This document shows positions 35,988 to 45,336 of a DNA stretch of 64,000 nt, one piece after another. Location: positions 434,001-498,000 of the forward strand of contig JAWPGT010000015.1 of the NCBI GenBank assembly GCA_034638255.1, in the 5' to 3' direction. Made by a program: the position numbers and the translations under genes. Numbering within the stretch: position 1 is the stretch's first letter; each line of letters opens with the position of its first letter. Under the pieces are notes generated by a model. That model searched no databases, had not been told where the DNA came from, and saw nothing but the letters and a program-made list of their open reading frames with translations. The DNA comes from Coprinus comatus. Lineage: Eukaryota > Basidiomycota > Agaricomycetes > Agaricales > Agaricaceae.

Positions 35988-37366
35988 CTATTTACAATAC
36001 CCACATGCTGCAAACATCGCCCACATGTCATCAGTATACCGAAATTTATTGGTCTCTATGTCCACGGTACTCTAAACGAGGTTACGGTTGAACATCTCGA
36101 AAGTTTAATTCAAAATATTGTACAACTCACCGTTTTCGATACCGATCCAAAATCAATTGCTCGTACTTGCGTTATATCACCCGTTAGGTCTACCCGCCAC
36201 TACAAGTATAAACTGTCAGTATTTCTGATCCGCTATAGTGTATATTTGACTTACATTTCCAGGATGACTATCATCATGAACAAACCCGGCCTCTGTTAAC
36301 AATTTTTGCTGTGCCACCTTTACAAGCCCCTTTGCAACTTGCAATTCCTGTTCACAGGCCGCCTTTGTTGCATACTTCGCTTTGTTGTTCTCCCATCGGT
36401 CGTAAAGTTCTACCCCTTGTGCAGCTGTGATAAGCCACAGGTAACCATCACCAGCGTCGACCCCTGAAGCAACATACAAGCGAGGTGTGCTTTTCAAAGT
36501 ATCCGAAGCCAACTTGGTTTGAGCGACTTCCCCTTCAAAGGGCTTATTCCACATCTTCGAGGTAGGTCTTTTGGCAAAGTATTTGACCTCCCACCACACT
36601 GTAAGTCTACGAGCATATACTTAAAAACAAGTATATTATTCAATATTATAACTACTTACCTTGGCCTTTTCACCCTGCATTTCCGCGCCCAAAGTATATG
36701 ACTTGCCACCAATGTTCAAGACTATAGTTTTCCCAACAATTATCAATATGGCCTGTAGTCTGAAGCCAAAACGAAACTCACCTTGACCAGTGTTTCTTGA
36801 CTTCAAACCTGTCTTCTTTCCACCGCTAAGTTTATTCTTTGCCACACATTTTGCAGCTGGCTTGGTGGGTTGAGTTGATCCTGAATCCGTCGTTTGAGAG
36901 CTAGAAGGTTTGGTTGTTGGTGTCGATGTTTTCGTGTTGGACGCAGTCGATGGTGCTGCAGTGTTAGAACTAAGAGGTGACTTGGAAGGGGAAGGCTTAG
37001 TTTTGACGGGTTGTACGTTAGTACTAGATTTCTTGGGCTGTGAGCGTGGGTGTATATTAGCATTATAGTCACCGCGTTGAATAAAACTCGAACTAACCCT
37101 GGCTCTTTCTTCTAAAGAGTCTCGTTCAACGAGTTCAGTATCGGCATCGAAATATGAACGATCTTCGTGCACACTGAATTCACGAGAGTCAAGGTTTACA
37201 TCTCGTTCGGCTAGTTCATCACCGTTCAACTGCGCCTGTAGCGAGAACACATTATTCCCATCCATTAATGTTAATAGTAAACCGGGATCAAGCATACCAA
37301 TGGTGAAGAGACTGTGGATCTAGCCAAGACAAACGAAACAACAATGAAGGTTGTTGAGAATTTCAT
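35988..37366 (-). CDS. secreted protein with protein-kinase-like active-site motifs
   Basis: Minus-strand exons 37366-37298, 37235-36782, 36721-36656, 36598-36255, 36199-36131 and 36071-35988 join in frame to 361 residues. Exon 1 is a signal peptide (MKFSTTFIVVSFVLARS). A long Pro/Ser/Thr/Lys-rich linker follows (about residues 80-165). The conserved part begins LNIGGKSYTLGAEMQGEKAK, VMWWEVKYFAKRP, and carries AGFVHDDSHPGN (kinase catalytic-loop pattern HxDxxxxN) and VRAIDFGSVSKT (metal-binding DFG). About 27 residues remain after the DFG exon, so no normal kinase C-lobe exists. No glycine-rich loop is obvious. It may be a small, atypical kinase fold or a pseudokinase exported or lumenal. Similar signal-peptide-plus-HDDxHPGN proteins appear in fungi, but I know no function. 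The donor of exon 3 (GTAGTT) was chosen over the nearby GTAAGT because only it keeps frame. Confidence 0.65.
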
Positions 37367-37975
37367 AGTGATTGATGATTTGTGGAAAAAAGTTGTCTGA
37401 ATAACCTCAAGTCAAAAAAAAAAAAAAAAAGGTTTCCAATAGATAATAGCCCTCCACATACATAATTGAAGATGAGGGTTGGAGAGTAGAAGTTACAGGA
37501 CCAGCCTAAATAACTCTTTTAAAAAGAGGATGGGTCGTTCAATGCTTTCATTGAAGAAGTAGAGTAGTAGTGACTTACAAGAGTGAGATGCACCTGGCAG
37601 TGAGGATATTGATTCCAAATATTGCAGTATTTCGTCAGTAAAAATCCGAAAGAAAGGCCTATACAGGCCTGTAATACATACTATTTATTTTACATTTTTA
37701 TGTATGCTAGCTTAAATCTATAGTAGGTATGTCATATACCTGTAGAAAACTATTATTTTTTTGTATGTATTTACGGAATATACTGGATTTTAGCATGCCT
37801 GGTAAGATCCGTGCTAGGTGGCTTTGATGCCTGCGGTATGGCTAGTAGCTGTGTACCATGCATGAACCACATGTAGTAGATTTTCTCATCCATAGTACTT
37901 ATTTCTAATACCTACATCAATACCTAGTAGGTATGGTGTAGGTATGTGTAGATATGTGTATGTATTCATTGAATG
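37367..37975. other. repeat-like AT-rich intergenic region
   Basis: An A18-type run lies at about 37414-37431 just upstream of the secreted kinase-like gene. Farther on, words of the type ctagtaggtatg and ggtatgtgta recur (37725-37960), with relatives again at 40440-40560 (cctagtaggta). No gene is seen. Confidence 0.4.
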
Positions 37976-39977
37976 CATCAGGATTTCGCACATGTCCTTG
38001 GAGGTACTTGAAGTTACTTAGAAAGGCATCCAAGGAGCTCCAAGTACACCCCAATAGAATTCAAAGAAGAGTAAAATTATCCTTGGAGTTCCTTGGAAAA
38101 TTTGTCCCAAGGAGCTCCAAGTAGGTCCCTCTAACTTGGGTGTACTTGAATAGCTTTGAACGTACTTGGACAGCACATAAAAGTTACTTTTCTACCTTGT
38201 AATTATATTTTACAGGATTTTATTTGCATTTTCGGGATAATTCAAGTACTCTCAAGGTCACACCAAGTAAGGGAATAAGGACAATAAAAAAAAATATCAT
38301 TGAAGTTGTAATAATACATGTGATATACTAACTTAGTCTACAGTATTAATACATTCTTATACCTTTGTATCAGCATAGAGACTGTAATAGTGAAATAAGT
38401 AATTATTAACATAAAATGGAGAGAAAAAGCGAACCTTGGATGATGTGTTACAAAGATCACATCACACGAAGCATGATACTCGACCGTACGGCGTGCGAGT
38501 ACCAGCGTTGGAAAGGGGCGGTTAATGTGGTTATAACGAGCCTAAACACAAAAGGATTGGATAAGAAATGGGCGAGTTATTAGTTATTTAGTTGGAGAGT
38601 AATATATATATAGTAACTTACCAAAGATCTGCATGTCGGTACATGAGTTTTGAGGGGTACGTGGTGCGGATAGTATCGTTGTAACAACGCCGTTTAGACA
38701 GTTTTACGAACCTAAGTACAGGAGGAGTGCACAGATATTGAATGATATATCAGTTATTTTGTTGGGGAGGAACATATGTGGTAACTTACCAGAGATGTGC
38801 ATGTCGGCACAGGGGTTTTGGACAGTGTGCAGTGTAAATGGTATCGTTCGAACGGCGTCATTTAGGTGATTTTAATGAGCCTAGATACAAAAGGAGTGCA
38901 TAGATATTGAGTGACATATTAAATATTTAGTTGGGGAGGAACATATATGGTAACTCACCAGAGAGGAGTGTGTCGGCACCGGAGTTTTGGGTGGTGCGGA
39001 GTGCGGATGGCACTGTTCGGACGGCGTTGTCAAGACAGTTGTAATGAGCCTAAAATCATAAGGATTAAACATGTATCAAGCGAAATATTACATATTTAGT
39101 TAGAGTGACTCACCTGGGACCTAGTACCAGAGTATTGCTCACTACACCTCCAATCCTTCCCCACAGCGCAATCAACTTCGGTCAGTCATGGAGGAGTTAC
39201 AAATGGTCTAAACGAGCCTAGGTAAATGTCTCTATGTGAAGAAATGATGAGTGAGACAGCCTCAGGATACTACAGAGTGATGACATACCAATATTATTCA
39301 TGCCATACCATGAGAATTAAACCATAGCACGTGTGGCTAGGCTTGTTCGAAGCGGAAAAAAGAGCCGGTTCCAAAGAGCCAAGACGCGTGCCAAAGCGTG
39401 ATGAAATGAGTACAACAGACCAAAAACATTGTATGCTTACCTTGTTCAATAAAGTGGCTGTTATAGTACAAGTACTAAACCACGCGACGCGTAACCGCCG
39501 TCATTCGAAGCAAAAACGGTGAGACGATTCTAGAGAGCCTAAAAACGTGAGATTTTGTTAGGAATTGAGTGAATAGGGATGTAATGATGTGGCAGAGGTA
39601 TTATGATCTCGTGAGATTGTTGCCATTGGGATGTGACGTGGAGTGAGTGATGTGTGACAAGGAGAGTAGGATGTCACACTCATCCGCTTTTTTTGCAAAG
39701 TCCAAATCTGATAACATCAAAAGTTTCAAAACATATGTGATGATCAATAATCATTGATCAGAACAAAAACAAATAGTGTTAATAATGTAAATTAAAGTTT
39801 AACATTTTTCGTGAGCAAGTAAAGCTTGAGGATTTACTTGGTTCTATCCTTGACCTAACTTGGAACTAAAAAGCTCCTCAGAGTACCTTGGGACATTTTT
39901 CACCAAGGATGTACAAGTACAACAAGTAGTCTAAGCAACCCTAAGGTAGACCCAAGCAAATGCGTGATTTCCTGATG
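37976..39977. mobile_element. putative 2-kb TIR-bounded repeat element
   Basis: The left end (from 37976, CATCAGGATTTCGCACATG) and the complement of the right end (from 39977, CATCAGGAAATCACGCATTT) are similar. Imperfect inverted similarity continues for about 150-190 bases on each side, with shared blocks such as CCTTGG...TGTCCCAAGG and TCCAAGT. No transposase ORF is visible and no clear target duplication was found, so the class is unknown. Between the arms lies the tandem exon/intron-like array described separately. Confidence 0.45.
38536..39240 (-). repeat. tandem array of ~170-bp units carrying conserved splice-site-like signals
   Basis: Three similar units and one diverged unit start with GAGCCTA/GAACCTA on the plus strand at about 38538, 38709, 38877 and 39046. 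A further GAGCCTA lies near 39213. Read on the minus strand each unit has an acceptor-like TTAG or CTAG before GCTC/GTTC, about 90 bases, then a donor (GTAAGT or GTGAGT) followed by an AT-rich intron-like segment of about 80 bases. Shared words include GTCGGCAC, GTGCGGA and AACGGCG-like blocks. No reading frame stays open through all units. This could be a non-coding spliced transcript or the relic of a duplicated exon. Confidence 0.5.
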
Positions 39978-41233
39978 TGTTATATGATTAGTTTAGTTTA
40001 TTGCTAGGATCTTCTTTTTTAAAATGGGGGGATATTGGAGAAGCATATGAGGTATCATAATGTATCAATAGACTCAGGAGTCAGGAGTCGAATAGGGAGA
40101 ATAGAGATGCAAGCATGGAGGTCAGAAAAGATGATATTGAATTAAAATGAAATAAAAACATTACTTATGTAGTTCAGTGGTATTAGCATCATTTACGTAC
40201 TGTATGTAGACTTCCCAAGAGTGCAGGTTCAAACCTCACTTGTTGTAATATATTAAATTAATAATTCGCACAATTTAAATACAAATAATATAGGTGTATA
40301 AATAATATTGTGGAAAAACTCACTAAACATCCAGAAGAAGTCAAAACTCAGGATACCTTTTTATCATTGTTCAAGCCAAATCTCATGTATTATAATACAT
40401 ATATATATATGATAAAACATAGTAGTTATTGTAATATATGAGTTACCTAGTAGGTCTACCAGGCCTGAATTCAAAACTAGACATACATAGGCATTCCCAA
40501 ACCTACTAGGCTGTCCAGACCTAGTAGGTATGGCTGTAGGTATTGGATTGTATAGTATATATACACAGGCATTACATGAGAATTTTTACTGACGTTATAT
40601 CATTCGACTCTATGCATAGTATCTGAGTGCAATAGTATGTATATCAACACAGTTCTCGAGAGACATGTTTCATAGCGTTGACCTTGCTCAACCAACTAAT
40701 TGATTGTTTTTCTGAGCGCTGATTCCGGGCATTGGATGAGGTGGTGGATAATATGAACATCGTTAGATGTTGGTTCTGATGTTGGCGGCATGATCAACTT
40801 CGCAATTGAGGAGGAGGATACTAACAGATCCTGATGGCTATTTTTGAAACTAAATGTACAGAACTGAGACTTGGGCGACGAGTCATGACGACCGAGTTCC
40901 GAACAGATGACACAGGCGAAGTGCATTGAGTATCATTGTATCACTTCATTGAACCCAAAGATGCACAAGTCAGCCTGCTTTTTCTCTCTAACATGATGGA
41001 TAGGTTCACATTGCGTGATTACGTTGAAGATGTACACTCATTGCGTTTAATTTACTATAGGTATGATATTCCGAAGTTCTGCCTCTATGTCTTGGCACTG
41101 TATGATAAAATATTGACGCAAGTTTCGGTAAAACTTCGGCTCAATATAATATGTTTACATAATTATCATACAGTGGACTGTGAAGGAGTCTGAAAGTGCC
41201 CCTGATGTTTACTGTTCTAAACCACCATCCTCA
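39978..41233. other. intergenic region with tRNA-like relic
   Basis: No protein gene is supported. At about 40168-40248 an A-box-like (tagttcagtggtattagca) and a B-box-like (ggttcaaacc) word have tRNA spacing, but the arms do not pair, so this is at best a tRNA relic or SINE head. cctagtaggta-type words recur at 40445-40540. Confidence 0.35.
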
Positions 41234-42518
41234 ATGACCAATCTCTCAGCGACGGAATTTCAATACTTCCAGCCTTCTGACCACGTCGAAAAAAATGCAT
41301 ACTCATCATTACTACATATCTTAGCACAAGCCCTCCTTCTTATATCCCTTATTCTACCCAGTTCAATCTCGACACCATTACGGCGTTTGCTATTCTTCCC
41401 AATCACAGGAATTCTGTTTTATCTTGCATTCTTTACAACAACGGGTGGTATCACGGGAGATACAGTTCTCGGACCTGTTCTAGTCGCTCAAGCAGCAGGT
41501 GTCCTTAATCTCGTACTATTACATGATCCCAGGAAGGAGTTCGTACGCGAGCGCAATACCAATGGGGAAAAAATAACTTCTTCCAGTGGTGGTGTACCTG
41601 GGGAAACACTTAAAGAACGTCTTGTTTGGGGCCTTTCGTTGCTGGTTAATATACGTGGATATGGCTGGTCATTTGAACCATCACCTGGAATTCTTCCCCC
41701 ACGCCCATCTACAGAAGTAACTCATTCCAACTTCATCCGTTTGCAAATGAAGAAGATCGTCCTGGATGGAGTAATTGGGGCCACCTCACATGCTATCAAC
41801 ACCATCAATCCCACTTTTCATCTTGTGAATGGAATTCAAGGATCAAATGTGTCTTTGGGTTGGAGAATGTTGGCCATTCTAGGGTTTGGTTCGTTGGCAT
41901 ATGCGCGTGTGTGCATTGCATACCGTTTGTGCTCGTTGGCAACTGTGGTTACAGGCCTTTTGAAACCCCAGGCTTGGCCTGATTTGTTTGGGAAATTTGA
42001 CGATCTATGGAGTGTTGGAAGGTTTTGGGGGTGTGTATTTCTTTTACCTACTTGGCACAATGTATCAAGTTCTTAATTTTATTCTTATAGTCGTTTTTGG
42101 CATCAACAAATGTGCGTAGTGAGTAGCTCAAATCATTTTCATTAATACATATTTACTTATTGGTGACCAGTTACTGTGGTCCTTTGGTAATGCTCTGCTC
42201 CCTCCCAGACTAAGAGCAAAAATTCCTCCAACGATTCGCGCACCTATCTGTCTATTCGTATCCTTCCTTATATCGGGTATAATTCACAGCGCAGGCGAAT
42301 ATATGTTGGTCAATCACTTCCCTCTTGATCCCTTTTTATTCTTTGCTTTCCAACCTTTCGCCATCATATTTGAACGTGTCGTACTTTTCCGATGCTTCCG
42401 CGAACCAAAGAATCCTACAGCAGCTGAGAAGGTACTGGGGTATGGATTTGTGTTGATGTGGTTTACATGGACCGGGCCATTGGTGATTAATCCGAAAATT
42501 AAAGCTGGGGCTTTGTGA
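41234..42518 (+). CDS. MBOAT / wax-synthase-like acyltransferase
   Basis: Exons 41234-42030, 42091-42115 and 42171-42518 give 389 residues, with about seven to eight hydrophobic segments. The join of exons 1 and 2 restores the family signature SVGRFWGRFWHQ. The third exon has the conserved SGIIHSAGEYML, whose histidine is the likely catalytic residue in MBOAT-like enzymes, then FFAFQPFAIIFERVV and an end with GYGFVLMWFTWTGPL. Fungal members are often annotated wax synthase-domain or AT2/TRI7-like acyltransferases, moving acyl or acetyl groups to lipids or terpenoid hydroxyls at ER membranes. No terpene cyclase or P450 lies nearby, so a biosynthetic cluster is not supported. The second exon is only 25 bases. 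The start is the first in-frame ATG, and an upstream GTG-initiated extension to 41180 is unlikely. Confidence 0.78.
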
Positions 42519-42681
42519 TATGTCGACATGTATGTTAAATTGTGTTTAATGAGCTTTCGTAAGGTTAACAGCTAGAACCATTACAGTTTATGGCCAACAG
42601 AGAAACGCAGACCACGATTTCGATTTACAAGTTTTCCGAGGTGCCACGGCGTATATAAATGCATGGCCAAATCTTTAGCAA
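42519..42681. other. short intergenic spacer before tRNA-His
   Basis: Contains no gene. It separates the acyltransferase stop from the tRNA. Confidence 0.5.
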
Positions 42682-42763
42682 GTCCTTGTCGATTAGTGGT
42701 TAAATCATCTCGTTGTGGTTTCACTGCTCCGAGAAGCCGGAAGTTCGAATCCTCCCTGGGACA
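42682..42763 (+). tRNA. tRNA-His (GTG), with a 10-base intron
   Basis: The cloverleaf can be drawn: acceptor GTCCTTG/CTGGGAC, D stem GATT/AATC around AGTGGTTA, anticodon stem TCTCG/CGAGA, and T loop TTCGAAT. The loop TTGTGG gives anticodon GTG (42715-42717). A 10-base intron (42719-42728) sits at the usual place one base 3' of the anticodon. There is one mismatch in the acceptor stem (T-T at the sixth pair) and one in the T stem (A-C). A run of six T at 42764-42769 directly follows, a Pol III terminator. The G-1 of mature tRNA-His is added post-transcriptionally in eukaryotes, so its absence is normal. Confidence 0.75.
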
Positions 42764-42769
42764 TTTTTT
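42764..42769 (+). terminator. Pol III T-run terminator of tRNA-His
   Basis: Six consecutive T directly follow the discriminator base of the tRNA. Confidence 0.7.
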
Positions 42770-43111
42770 CCTTAAATTCGGGACTCAGATCTTTAAGTAT
42801 AACGAGTGGACACTGAGCGAGTCTACCACCATCTTCCTCCCATATTTCTTATTTCTTTACAATGTTTCGATGCAAATAGTTAAAATGTTTTATTTACTTC
42901 TGTATCTCAGCCAAGAATAGTATAGTACCATACAAGTCCCCTGGTGCTCCTGCTGGATAACTATTCCGAATCTCAATGTTGGAATAATATTGGTTGTCAG
43001 AAATGATACCAAGTTCAGATGATTTTCAGACCCTGCCATAGCGGCCCTACAATCAAAATCCAGAGCGCACGTATTTACTGAATTGTACTATGTTAGGCTT
43101 CGAGAAACCAC
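42770..43111. other. intergenic, no gene seen
   Basis: About 340 bases between the tRNA and the 3' end of the TupA-like gene. No feature is recognised. Confidence 0.45.
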
Positions 43112-44492
43112 CTATACCAGTTGCGCTGGGTGCCAATTTGGAGGTGCACGTGTATAGAGAGGGACTTTCGGTTCTTTTTTCTGCGTTTTGCCAACGAAAG
43201 TCTCGACGACGTATTGTCCTCCGTCCTGATTCTTGGGATCATAAAGCTGCACCCATTCAGTAAATGCTCTCCCTATAGTTCCATCGAGCATATTCTCTAT
43301 CTTTGCCACTAGTACATGTCCTGGATTAAGAAGAGGGTCATTCTCGTCGTCGATCCCTTCCTTGTAAATGTCGAGCCGTGAATGTACTTCATCGGAACAT
43401 GATAACCATGTTCCTTTGTCCGTTAAGGTGTATTCGCCGAGGAGCGACGCAGCTTCTAACGATTGAATGGGGAATCGTGGGTATTGGTGATACCACTTGG
43501 AATATATATAACCCCAAGGTACCTTTGAAAGTGGTGTTAGTCAAACTTTCTTGGCGCACGCTAGACGCTTACTTGACCAATGCTAATAAACAGCTCGCTT
43601 TCCTTAATATTTGTAGCACTCTTGTCATATCTTGAAAGGAAACGTGTTGGAGGTCCATCAAGAGGGGGTTTCTACTTTAATCATTAAACAAAATTCCAAA
43701 GGGCTTCCGGAGTGCACATGCTTACCACTACATGTTCATTCCCGGTTCTTACTATCTTCTTAATCATACTCAAAATACCTTCTTTCTTATCAAGTTTCGC
43801 AGGATTGTTTTTTGGGCCAACGAGGTAGAAATGATCCTTCGCCGGCATCATCAGCTAGCTGAGACTTGTAGAGACACATAAGACCTACAAATTACTCACC
43901 CTAAATCCATAGACCCATGCTGAAAGTTCACCCAAATCGTACACCTGACGCTCTGCAGCCTCGTTATAGGTAACGGCAACATCTACCGATTTATTCTCTA
44001 ATAAACCAATACTTTCGGTTGTATCGCCAAGATACCACTCAACCTATATACACAAACGAAAATATTCAAATTAAAAATATCAATATCACTATAGAAAAAC
44101 GGAAATAAGTGCTTACAGCGAAAGGTTCGAACTTTCTCCGTTGAACCATAAAATTTATAAATGCATCTGCCCAAGCACCTATTAAACCTGATTGTCCCGC
44201 ACCTCCATTTGCGATACGAAGACCGATTTTTTTGGTTCCTGGGTAATCGCCGTAATACGTAGCCTGAAGTTTTAATGCGGAATTGGAAGATGATACACCA
44301 GAATCGAGGTATAGTCCATCTGGGATTGAAGTAGCACCGCCCTCTTTTAAGTCGGCCCCATCATGTGGAATTACAGCAAGATTCCTTGTAAATTTGAAGG
44401 GAAGAAAATTAGCAACTCTTATTTGATGAGAATGAGAATAGAATGATGTCGGACCAGAGATTATAGTCTTGTGCAGGGAATTGAGAAAGCAT
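43112..44492 (-). CDS. TupA/PBP2-type solute-binding-like protein
   Basis: About six exons on the minus strand read through the phrases VIPHDGADLKEGGATSIPDG, RIANGGAGQSGLIGAWADAF, VEWYLGDTTESIGLLENKSV, VAVTYNEAAERQVYDLGEL, DHFYLVGPKNNPAKL and VPWGYIYSKWYHQYPRF. They end with AKIENMLDGTIGRAF and a TAG at 43112. The pattern is that of type-2 periplasmic binding proteins, closest to the tungstate/anion-binding TupA type of bacteria. Homologues are present in many fungi and may be of bacterial descent. Fungi have no matching ABC importer, so the role (ligand sensing, lumenal binding, or an enzyme-like function) is unknown. The start chosen (44492) uses a first exon 44492-44455 joined to 44384, giving MLSQFPAQDYNLWNLAVIPH. 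It lacks a signal peptide, so a further 5' exon may exist. Confidence 0.65.
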
Positions 44493-45336
44493 TATACAAC
44501 TCTTGTCTTAATAGATTGGAATGGGCGGAATTGGGTCGTCGAGCCTCTGCGTTAAAATTATGATCTCGCACTTGATGCTTATATCCCTTGCTTCTTTCTG
44601 CTCTTGTTAATTGGAGAATCATGACGACAATAACTTCTCATTCATTCATCGATAATTAGTGACTGATTATCTTTTGTCTTCTATTCTGTTCCAACACATC
44701 GCTGACAGTTGGAATTGTTGGACATTACATCACATGACGTAGTTGTAGATATATAATGTCTTCACCAACGTCAATATAACTTAACCTCGTATCATCATCA
44801 TCTCTAGAATCATATAGGAATCTTCATTTTCTTTAGGCCCAAGTCATAAACAAACGGGGGCACTGGCCAATGGCGTCTATGTAGATATGCTTGTTCGTTC
44901 GCAGAAACCTCGGAACAAAAGTTCTGCTTACGTAACCATGCGTCTAGTGGATTGGCAAGGAGTCTGGGTACCCACAGGCTGACAACTAGTACAACCTAAG
45001 ACTCTTACTTATAAGCGCTATCATTCTATCAATATATCCATCAGGCGCACCGTTCCCCTTATCACTGGCACCTCGTGTAATGGACGGTTACTCCAGGGTT
45101 ACTCACTGTTACTCAACGGTTACTCGAACACTGATTGTCACCCCGGACTTACCCTGCACAATACCTTTTGTCGACTTTACATACGATCGTTGTAACAATC
45201 ACGACTTTCACCGCTGTGTTCTACCCCGTCGGGACGACCACAACCTAGTGTCTATTAAACTTCAAGCTGACTTCGAGCTTCGGCTTTAGGCACAGAACCC
45301 CAGGCACAGACAGCCCGTTTGGAGTGAGCGCTTGTG
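44493..45336. promoter_or_regulatory. divergent intergenic region between TupA-like gene and kinase gene
   Basis: About 840 bases between divergent starts. It contains the phased GTTACTC array at 45087-45125. No gene is seen. Confidence 0.4.
45087..45125. promoter_or_regulatory. four helically phased GTTACTC repeats
   Basis: GTTACTC occurs at 45087-45093, 45098-45104, 45108-45114 and 45119-45125. Spacings are 11, 10 and 11 bases, close to one DNA turn. It lies about 210 bases upstream of the kinase start codon, a plausible activator-binding array. No factor is assigned. Confidence 0.4.

Noticed and set aside
39222..39275. Possible C/D-box snoRNA (tgatga words) in the repeat array
   Set aside because: The tgatga words lie on the plus strand while the putative spliced transcript is on the minus strand, and no paired C/D boxes were found.
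37976..39977. CRISPR-like or satellite interpretation of the tandem units
   Set aside because: Units are about 170 bases with splice-like signals and no short identical repeats with unique spacers.
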